Source: Castanea sativa
Lineage: Eukaryota; Streptophyta; Magnoliopsida; Fagales; Fagaceae
NCBI RefSeq assembly: GCF_040712315.1
Contig: NC_134023.1
Location: 63,193,257-63,257,256 of the forward strand
DNA: 64,000 nt
Direction of reading: 5' to 3'
Shown here: one piece after another, positions 54,616-64,000 of the stretch
How the letters are laid out: each line of letters starts with the position of its first letter
Numbering within the stretch: position 1 is the first letter of the stretch
Program-made: the position numbers and the translations under genes
The notes under the pieces: generated by a model
The model's input: only the letters and a program-made list of their open reading frames with translations
Told to the model about the DNA's origin: nothing
Databases searched by the model: none

Positions 54616-54993
54616 TAGTGGCGGCTCTAGGAATTTTTTTCAGGGTATTCTTTAAGAAACATAAATTACACAATTTAGTAAAAGAGATTGATTTTGGACT
54701 TTTTTTCTAGGGTCTATTCGGCATTTGGGTTAACTATGTTATTATTATTATTTTATTCAGATTTTAGTTCTTTTATTTTTTGGCTTCTTTTTGCTTAAAA
54801 GCTCCAATATATTGTTAAGTAAAACAAATTATGGAGTAAAATTTAATTTTATTGGCATAAAAAAATTAAGGGTGTTTTCAAATTTTTTTTGACGGGTAGA
54901 CAAATATAAAATTTTAAATTATTATATATATAAACAAAATTTCACGTCAGGGTGGTCCTATGACTACTTGACCTTCAAGTGCAGCCGCCCCTA
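54616..54993. mobile_element. hAT-type MITE with 8-bp target duplication
   Basis: Ends TAGTGGCGGCTC and its inverted counterpart GCAGCCGCCCCTA, flanked by a perfect AAGCTAAT at 54608-54615 and 54994-55001. At 378 bp it has no coding capacity. The TAGGGGCGGCT-type terminus with 8-bp duplication is typical of hAT. It differs from the CAGGGACGGAG element at 15393-16002, so two hAT families are represented. Confidence 0.88.
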
Positions 54994-55001
54994 AAGCTAA
55001 T

Positions 55002-57279
55002 TATTGAAAGGATGTTTCGTAAGGTTTAGAATCAACAAGCAACCATGGACAGTATACTTGGTTTTATATATATATATAAGTTTTTGTGTCGGTACAAATT
55101 TAAATTCTATACTTTCTTTTCACACTACATATTTGACAAAACCAAAAGTAATTCCAACTTGGCTTCAAACAAACTACACATAGAATAATAGCTGGATTAT
55201 TTCAGATTTGATTCAAAACCAAACCGAACCAATTCTTCTGATTTGTGACACATTCCTTTTTGGATAAGGAATCTTTTGACTGGATATTGAAAAAAATTGA
55301 CACATTTTATGAATGGGCTTCCGCAACCTCTCTCTCTCTCTAACATGCCACGAGAGAGAAGATTGAAGAATACAATAATGACGTGAAGTCATGTAATTCA
55401 AAAGGCAAATTAAGCTGTAGAGCAATTTTGGGCGTCATTCATAGCTAAATAATCTAATCTACAAAGCATAGGATTTACATTTTTAAATAAGACATAACAT
55501 AATATTGGCATCAATCAGATTAATTAGCTTTAGTATCCAAATAAAAAATAAAAATAAAAGATTACATAATAGCTAGGCCTAACAGCTGTCTTAGTTTCCT
55601 TAGGACCTTAGGTAATAGTTAGAAGATTGAACACATGTTTCTCTACAAAACTTATACAAGTGAATGAAGTTATTAGGGAGAGTCGTCTCTTTCATTGTTA
55701 GGGTGCAATAATGCATTGTGGATAAAAAATCTAGAGCCCCATATTCTAGATTAGACTGTACCACACTTTCCTTGCGTAAAAGTGGAGATGTCTAGCTACC
55801 AATGCATATGTAACTTTCAAGATTGCCCTATAGCTCACTTCCAAGATTCGTCATTGGACTTAGACCTAACGAATCCAATTGCAGCACATGGTTTTCCTGA
55901 CGAAGCATCCATTCGCAGCCGACAAATAAAACATTAAAACCACAAAAATTGACTTGAAAGAAAGACATATGATGGGTCAATGGAGTCTTGTTGAGAGGGA
56001 GGATGTACCTTGAGCTTTAGGAAGTCATTCAACAAATTGACACTTTGAAAAGAAAATTTTAAGAACATTCTCACACTAGATATTGTTTATAGCTTGAGAC
56101 AATTTTCAAGTTGAAGCTTGTGGGAATCGCTCGTTTGTTATTATATCATTTAGAAAATGACTTGCTCTCTTTGTGGAGTAGAAAATGACGGTCAAACTTT
56201 GAACTATATGTAAGTGTAAAGTGGACCCCATTTTCCATGAGTTTGCTTGGCTTTTTTTGGTGTCTTATTGTTCTTGTGGTCAGCCCAAGAGAATCGAGTC
56301 AATTCGAATTCTAAATTCTAAGTTCTTGCGTCATGCATGAGCTGCGAATCCATGCAACAAATTTAATGACCAAAAAAAAAAAAAAACATATATATCAATG
56401 GGAAAAACTTTAAGTCATCAAATTTTGTGTATGCCCTTGCTTCTAGATTTTCATGTCGATTAGACTTTTCAAAATGCAGAAATCTATATTTGATTCATCA
56501 GTCTCTGTTGAGAGAGAACAACAGGTTCTTCAAGAAGCACATGCACTCTAATGATGCAGCATTCCACTAGGGTTGCTATCGCACTGTCTTGATCTGTATA
56601 TATAGCTTATAGTTAGCTTACCTATCAAAAGCAACAATGAAACATTTGGAGTCCTTACAGCCAGTCATTGCATGATACTTAAGCTAGCTTCATAACTAAG
56701 CCCCCCAAAAAGCATCATTGATGAATGGTCTCTCGTATGTGTGTTCTTTCTTTACCTCTAGTGCTCAAGTTAATTTTCCTTAGTTGTACCCAAAAGAAGT
56801 AAAAGAAAGTAGAGACAGAAAATCTTTTTATTTTATTATTTTTTTTTTATAGTGATAATAATACACGCACACATTAGCTAATGAGTCCATAACTTTATCT
56901 TTCCCCTTCCAAAAAAAAAAAAAAAAAAACTTATCTTTCACTTTATTACTATTATTATTATTAAAAATCGGATTCAAATTTGGTGTAATAGTTAGGACTA
57001 TTGCACCATGCAACAATAAATCAAAGAGTCCTCAAATCAAATAATGTTTTAGTGTTTAGTTATTTTTATTTTTACTTTTTCATCTTTAATTTCTAACTTT
57101 TACATCTCACAAACACATAATAATTGTACCGTTAGTTGTTACACACGATCTAACTCCTTAAAAATGACAAAGGAAGGGTTAGGGGGCTGCCGTGGCCTCT
57201 CTGGCTTTTTAAATTCTCCCTTATTTTCCTACTATATAAAATTAGAAGTACATCTTAATTTACTAAAATTAAAAAGTAT
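55002..57279. other. Intergenic
   Basis: No gene recognised. Short CT and A tracts (55328-55342, 56369-56386, 56910-56928). Frames here are short and without domains. Confidence 0.5.
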
Positions 57280-57390
57280 TTTTTTTGGGGACAATTCAAT
57301 AGTTACAATTAGAAAAGGAGGATTGGATCTTGAATGTTTTCATTGGAAACACTAAAAGGTGCTAGTTGGGTTACAAAACTTTTGGCAAAG
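57280..57390 (+). repeat. Dispersed repeat related to 1239-1315
   Basis: GGGGACAATTCAATAGTTACAATTAG, then GGAAACACTAAAAGGTGCTAGTTGGGTTACAAAACTTTTGGC parallels CAAGAGTTACAATGGGAGGGGAG ... GAGGTGCTAGTTAACCTACAAGACTCTTGG. Nature unknown. Confidence 0.5.
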
Positions 57391-58690
57391 TAGATATAAT
57401 TGTACAATCTCTTATATATTTAACAAAGAGCCACAATTAATTTAAGGTATTTGAATAAGATTAAGTATAGTAGACATAAATTACATTTCACAACTTCTTA
57501 AAGTTAGCTATATATTTAGCTTATAAAATTTAAAATTTCAAGATAAAAGTAAGTGATGGAAAAGTCATCTCCTAGGGAATTCCATCAACTCGTTTAAATT
57601 GTTTTTTCCTATTTTAACATAAGAGTTTACTTTTTCTATTTAACATAACCACATTTCAAAAACATATACATCAGATTATTTATTTTATACTGTATCTTAT
57701 TAAAATATTATTTTTTTTATCAAATTTTTATTGCTCTCTCAAATCATCTTTGTGTGTGCATTAGTAAAAAAGTATTAAAAAATAGATTTGTATGTGAATA
57801 GTATGTACATGGTTATAATTGTAGCAACAATTCAAATTTATGCAAGTTTACATGAACTAATGTGAGTGATTTTTAAAGTTAGATGTGCAAATTTTTTTAA
57901 AAAAAATATTGATACATAATCAATTATAAATTATTATATTAATATGAAAGAGCAAAAAGAAAACTTGATTAAGTTAAAGCTTTTATAAATAAATTTATGT
58001 TTTGAGTCATGGAAATATTAATTTGATATATAATTAACTATATATGATACATTAACCTAATCCTAATGAATCATGTTACTTAAATATTTTTTGTTCTATT
58101 TAATCAGCTTAGCCTTGAACCCCTCCCCATAAAAACTTCTAGCTCAGCCAGTAAAAAATGTCATTAATAGCAAGTATAAATTGTTCATCACGACACGAAC
58201 TAATCAATAATACTAGTACTACGCCCTTTGTAACAACTGTTCTGTCAGTTTAGTCATATTATTTTGATCTTTTCGACATATTTTTTCTCATCTTGATCGA
58301 CAAATCTACGTAGGTGTTGACAGTATAATGTTGCTTTCTTTTCATGACAAGGACTAGAAATGAAGCTGCACTAAGGTCTCTAGATTCGAAAAGTTATAAA
58401 ACTATTGACCAAGTTGTCGCTGTGGTAGCAGAAGAGAAATGAATGATAAGCACATGGGCTGAAAAGGATAACCTACGTGTCGACATTTTTTTTTCTTAGC
58501 CTTGATCCTAAATTGATGATCGAATGGTTCATTCCTTGTTCTTTCTTTATCAATTGAAGGTATCTATCTTCTTTGAAGGGTTATCCATGCTTTTTGCTCG
58601 CATAATTTTTTCACTTTTTTTGTTTGAACAAGAAAATACCAAAACCATAAAGTCGAATGAGCTAGGAGCCTATAAAGTTGTGCCAATATT

Positions 58691-58739
<49 letters not shown>

Positions 58740-60870
58740 ATTCTCTCAATTTGAAACATTGAATCAGTTTCATAGTTTGGATTAATATATATTTTTTCCT
58801 TGAGGTCCTCATGATTGTGATTAATGCATGTTATAAACCTAAAAGTGTATGATTATTTAATTAAGGAAAAAAATATTAATCTGAACTATGAAACTAAATT
58901 AAACTTCATCGATGTCTTTATCAATTTTGAATTTTAAAGGCTAATTTTATCACACACTCTATACAAATTCTTTATAAAATACTGTTTTGAAAACACGATT
59001 TCAATTAAAATTATGATATCGATTTCACAATTTTAACTTAAATAATGTTTTTAGAACACAGATTTAACCCCACATAGTAGGGTGTATACAGTAAGTTTGC
59101 AATAGTCAATGTATGATAATAATTACCCAACTCCAAATATCTTTCTAATTTAATTTTTCAATCACCATTCCATACACCAAGAGTCCCTGGTACCTAAGCA
59201 TTGAACAACTCTCAAAAAAAAAAAAAACAAAAAAAATGTCACAAATCATGCTTAACATGTACATGTGCTCTGAAATTAATTGGACGTACTCTTGTAATTA
59301 AGAACACATCACATCCAATGGGAAGCACATGATAGATTCAAGTTGAAATATGTTAGGACTTGATTACAACCATTATTAGAAAATGTTGATAGTCCTGCAC
59401 AATGGTTAAGTGTGTGCATGGTAATCAAATTTCATGATAACTAAACTAACAGAGAGCACCAGATTCCCAATTTTGTAGTAAAGCACATATTTCAATTAAT
59501 AGCTAGCTAAGCATTATCATTTTAGGCATGCCAGAATTTCCTTTTCAAACGAAACAATTAATTAATCACCATACAAGGCACTAATAAGAATGAGATACAT
59601 ACGTAATGATCTTTCTTAGAGGAGAATTAAACCAAACTTTGAGTGAAAAGCTCTCCTAGCATTTGTTAATTAAATAAGAGCCTAATTAATGCAAAACAGT
59701 GAAGGCACTTTCACGAGGCCAGAATTTAGAGTTCATAATGAATGGTTAATTTCCAAATGAAAAAAAATGTGACAATCATATATCTAAGGTAGGTGAACTT
59801 TTTTTTTTTAATGCAAAGTCTAACAATTATTCTTCTAAGCAAATAATTGGAAAATGTATGCAATTGGAATCAACTACAATAAAAGGTAAAAACCATATAT
59901 ATGTTCTATTTTTTGCATGTAATTCATGAAGAAAATATTACCCCATAGATTAATTACTTCCTAAGCAAGACATCATTTAAAAATTGTCTGCAAGTGAAAA
60001 ATGTTGCAGATGTAGATTATGTTTGTAATGCTGCACAGTTCATCTCTTTTTACTTTGCAACACCAAAAGTACTGCCGATTTTTTTTTTTTCTTTCCCTTA
60101 ACAGCTTTTCATTAAAATTACGCACTAAATTAATAAAAAGAAGATAAAGCATAGAAAAAGCTTACTATAACAATGGGAAATATGTGGATTTGAACAGTCA
60201 GCCAGATTCGTAACAATTCACTAATTAAGTTGTGACTTTTTTGTTGGAAAATAGAAACATTTTACATGCTAGAATCATTTGATATGATGGCTAACTAATT
60301 TTCCTTATCATGGAAAGAGTGATGTTAGATATACGATAAATTTTTATTACAAAACATTTGTAAATTGATGTGTCACTAATTACTAAAACAAATTCAAATA
60401 TTTATTATAATTTTGAAATTTTACAATCACATTCATTATTATATTAACTAGTATGTAATTTGTGTTTATGCACGAGAATGGTGAATTGCAGTAGTATTAT
60501 TAATATTAGCTTATGATATTAAACATATAAGACATTAGTTTGACTAGGACATTTGGAGGTACTAAAAAGATTTTTCCTCGCAACTTTCATGATATTGGAT
60601 TGGTTATACCAAGTTTCTCTTTACACTGTTATTATGTATATAATTTTAAAAATTATTATTGGATACTACATATATCGTAAAATTATACTAAATACAACAC
60701 AAAATAAAAGAATAAATTGATCCAATAATATCTCCTAAATTAAATGGACCATACATTGTTATAGTATATTACATAAATGACTTATAAAATCAAATTCTTT
60801 CTTTCTCTAATTTTATATATCGAGTTAGATATATGATTAGATCTTTTATAATTTATATTGAACTTTTCGT
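57391..60870. other. AT-rich intergenic
   Basis: Includes a (TA)n of about 22 units at 58694-58737. No gene recognised. Confidence 0.5.
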
Positions 60871-61615
60871 TTTCTACACTGAATTAATTCGCTTGGTATA
60901 AAAATATTTATAAAAAAAAAAACTAAATTAGATGGGACACATGACGCAAAATTAAACTCTAATTAAAGTCCAATTTTTACACTGAATTAACTCACTTAAC
61001 ACGAAAATTTAAAAATTTATATTAAATGGGACATGTGACGCAAAATTATACTCGAATTAAAATCTAATTGGATTTTTTCTCAACTTTGGCTATATGTATA
61101 GACTAGCATGTAACTCATACAAATGCATAGATGCATTTAAAATTAAACACAATTTTATTATAAAAATATAAATAATTAGTCAATTTTTTTAAAGCATGTA
61201 ACACGTGCATACGTATAGATACATTTAAAATTAAACATAATTTTTTATTATAAAAATATAAATAATTAGCCAAATTATTTTTTTGAAAAAGTAAATATAA
61301 TTAGTCACATATTAAGATTCTTACCTAAGTTTAATACTACTTATGATCATTTTTTCCAATTTTTAATAAGATAGAACGTGTGATGATCTTTGTTGTGTGG
61401 TGATTTTTATTGAGTATATGTGATTGGTTTTTTTAATTTTAATTTTATTTTATAGTTCATTAATATTAGATTCTTAGTATTTTATACATATTAACTCACT
61501 TGACACAAATATTAAAAAACTTAAGTGGATACATGGCACAAATTTAAGTGGATAATTATGACTTAGTCCCTACATAAATTTAGACACATGACGCAAAATT
61601 GAATTCTAATTGAAC
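60871..61615 (+). repeat. Cluster of short direct repeats
   Basis: The phrase TGGGACA(C/T)(A/G)TGACGCAAAATTA occurs at 60934 and 61026 and in variant form near 61586, each followed by CTCTAATTAAA-like sequence. A second pair at about 61105-61180 and 61195-61275 shares GCATTTAAAATTAAACA(C/T)AATTTT and ATAAAAATATAAATAATTAG. No coding. Confidence 0.65.
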
Positions 61616-61633
61616 TTTTTCTAAGTTTTACCT

Positions 61634-61635
<2 letters not shown>

Positions 61636-61694
<59 letters not shown>
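61636..61694. repeat. (TA)n microsatellite
   Basis: About 29 TA units. Confidence 0.95.
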
Positions 61695-61698
<4 letters not shown>

Positions 61699-62760
61699 AA
61701 TGGCTGTGTAGTAAAATTTATAATATTTTTAGTACATTTCTTATAAAAATAAATTACATTGTCAAATTAAACATAAAAAATACACGGTGCAATTCAATTT
61801 CATGCCACTGTTCACGAATTTTAAACATCATTTGCACCCCATTTTTCAAAAAAAAAGAAAAAATCCTTTTAAATCCTAAACTTTATAGGTTGATGCTTTA
61901 CTATCTTTTTCGAGTGCACAAGAGATAAGAATTCTCATTCAGCCAAAAAAAAAAAAAAAGAGAGATAAGAATTCTCTTTAACCTCTAGGAAAAGGTGGAG
62001 GAAACAAATGTCACGACAAAAAACGAGTGAGTAGAGATCCTAGCTTTTGGAATTTACCTAATGGGGGGAAGACACAAGGAGACATTGATTAGAGTGGAAT
62101 CAAAGTGGGATAGGGAACATGATAAGAATAATTATATATAATCTCATAGGTTTTGAGCATCCTAAATCATATTTGTGTCCTACCGACCCCTCTAAGCACA
62201 TTTCTAAGATTTCTTTACTCTCAATGGCATGATGATGAGGGCTGTGACCCCAACGTGCCAAGCCCACCTATCTTCTACGGCCAATAGTGGCCACTTCTCC
62301 CACTTGCCTCATTATCATTGGCCCGTCCTCAATCTCCGACTAGCCAATCGAATGCTCGAGATGGCGCTGACATGGCATTTGACGTGTCATTTTGTTAAGC
62401 AGTGATTTTACTAGAGCACAATCATGGAAGGTGCAATGGGATCCCCCTTTTGCCAACCTTTACATCTCTAAATTACACATGTTAATTTGATGACAAAATG
62501 CAACATTTATCACTAATAAAGAGACATTGCATTCCATAAATGAAGCATCAAATGGACATAAGAGGCCCACGATGGACTCCTATAACAGGTGAATTAGGTT
62601 CTCCCACATAAAATTTCCTCCAAAAAAAAAAAAGGTTCTCCCACATAATTAACACACTGGTAATATAGCCTAGCCTTCATTTCATTAGTAGTGGTCGGTC
62701 TCCTTCTAGAAAGCGTGTAATAATCAAGGATTAGGTTATTCACCACAATTTGAGAAGACA
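61695..62760. other. Intergenic with a GC-richer patch
   Basis: The patch 62225-62400 (CCAACGTGCCAAGCCCACC, ATGGCGCTGACATGGC, GACGTGTC) stands out in composition and contains ACGTG-core motifs known from G-box and ABRE sites. It could be a promoter remnant or conserved non-coding sequence, but no gene follows convincingly. Confidence 0.35.
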
Positions 62761-63120
62761 ATGTTACTAGAGTTCACACTTGGAAGATCATACCCCATAA
62801 AGGAAGTGAGTGCAATATCTACATCATATTACAACGATCTTAATTTTATAATCCTAGAAAATATTGACTTGTATAAGATCAATGTAGGTCACCATGAGTT
62901 CCATAGTGTAGGTTTTAATGATCATGTTATTGGCCTTTATACCATAATTATATATGTTGTTTTCATTCCAATGAATCTTTCAAAAGATATTGTGTCTACT
63001 TTGCCTACAACTTCTAACAATTTTTCACTTTCTTCCTTGGAGGAGGGTAATCATCTATTCCATTGTTTAGCCAACAATAGTCTACAACCTATAAGGAGGC
63101 CATCAAATGCTACTAGGTAG
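62761..63120 (+). CDS. Unrecognised 119-codon open frame, doubtful
   Basis: The frame starts with ATG (MLLEFTLGRSYPIKE) and ends at TAG. It has ordinary amino acid composition, a hydrophobic stretch at about residues 57-73 and a Ser/Leu-rich part at 85-95. I recognise no domain, see no splice context and no clear promoter, and it lies in otherwise non-coding sequence. It could be an exon relic, a transposon fragment or chance. Listed because it is the longest open frame in the last 15 kb and less AT-biased than its neighbours. Confidence 0.15.
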   Translation: MLLEFTLGRSYPIKEVSAISTSYYNDLNFIILENIDLYKINVGHHEFHSVGFNDHVIGLYTIIIYVVFIPMNLSKDIVSTLPTTSNNFSLSSLEEGNHLFHCLANNSLQPIRRPSNATR

Positions 63121-64000
63121 GTCTTTTAATAATGTGTATTCACACTACTATAGTCTATAAACAATTTATCCACCCAAAAAAGAAATGTTAAAGGTGTAGA
63201 AGTGAGATGGCATTGCAACCAATAGTACCATTTGTACTGCTACAAGAAAGTTTTTTAAGGTTGAATTATTTTCATATTTGTAGCAACCCTACAAGCACTA
63301 ACCCCATTAAACACCATAGGAGATCCTTGAAGCAGCAGCTTTTTGTGTGAGAATATTCTTATCTGAAAGAAGAAAATTGGGTTTTTTTGAGGCTATTTAT
63401 AGCATCAATATTCAGGACACAGCATTCTAATTCCATTTTGGTGCTCTTTTCTATTGACTGTATATAACAGAACGCCTTCCCAGCTTGAAAGAAGTTTGTC
63501 TGCTACATAGATTCTTATAAACCAATAATGCGTTTCTCAAAATGAGAAGTGGATGTAAATTTCATTATTATCATCCATTTCTTGCAATCATAAAAGGCTG
63601 GCTACTAGGGAAGATTTTGTACAGAAGATACAGTGCCAAGTGATTTATACTATCTTGAGGACCACATGCAAAAACTACACAGGACATTGTTCTACTTTCA
63701 AGAACAAAGAATTATACAAGCATAGATGCCTACCATTGGAGGTGACAGATTAATATAGCCATAAAAAGAGATATGGGGGAGATGCTTCCCTTTGGATCTG
63801 CAGATTTCCCATTGGGTGCTCTTGCACAACTTGCAACAAAAAGTGGAAAAGTAAAATATGCACTAAAGTAAATTTAATTGAATACAAAAGATATAAACAA
63901 AGAGAATCCTTCAAGCTTGTCCGATTGATGGGAACCAAGGCATCAAAACAATACCAGCAAATAGGCAAACGAGAAATCTTTCAGTGCTTCCTCTATGCTA
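63121..64000 (-). other. Possible 3' end of a minus-strand gene at the window edge
   Basis: Near the right edge the minus strand reads RFLVCLFAGIVLMPWFPSIG then Gln-Ala-stop (about 63985-63909), a hydrophobic segment with a short polar tail such as ends a membrane protein. The frame is closed upstream by a stop at the window edge unless a splice acceptor (TAG then CATAGAGG) lies there. Nothing else from 63121 to 63900 looks coding. Very uncertain without the neighbouring sequence. Confidence 0.2.

Overview
The window looks like nuclear DNA of a dicot tree. It is strongly AT-rich, full of small non-autonomous transposons, solo LTRs, SINEs and microsatellites, and has only three genes I would call intact. 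Several repeat families resemble ones I associate with Fagaceae (oak, chestnut), but that is recollection and untested, so I give only woody eudicot, probably Fagales.

Intact genes: (1) a CC-NB-ARC-LRR immune receptor on the plus strand, 18180-22322, single exon, 1380 aa; (2) the spliceosomal SF3b subunit PHF5A on the minus strand, 30125-30457, 110 aa, with an inferred 3-kb 5'UTR intron that places the promoter near 33.5 kb; (3) the plastid import translocon subunit TIC20-II on the plus strand, 43191-43802, 203 aa.

Layout: 0-1.2 kb holds a LINE remnant, a decayed insertion of the plastid 16S rRNA 3' end, and a small piece of a locally repeated block. A solo LTR lies at 3.2-4.0 kb. From 4.7 to 30.2 kb the sequence is built from rearranged copies of one ancestral neighbourhood (NLR, IQD calmodulin-binding gene, PHF5A). 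It contains three broken IQD pseudogenes (4.8, 23.3, 26.1 kb), a relic NLR leader (13.4-13.8 kb), a relic NLR 3' end (24.1 kb) and two truncated PHF5A tails (8.2 and 17.0 kb), the second lying just upstream of the intact NLR. PHF5A is followed by an AT-rich gap, then a 1.1-kb TIR element at 36.4-37.5 kb carrying fragments of two unrelated genes (ABCF1-like and CNGC2-like). SINEs, TIC20-II, a foldback element, retrotransposon LTR pieces, a second solo LTR with a perfect target duplication, a direct repeat split by a nested pair of MITEs, and a hAT-type MITE follow. From 55 to 64 kb I see no convincing gene.

The three intact genes act in different processes (immunity, splicing, plastid protein import) and form no pathway. 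What links the region is structural: repeated duplication of the NLR neighbourhood with decay of the neighbouring IQD genes, as in many plant resistance loci. No CRISPR, bacterial operon or tRNA gene was seen.
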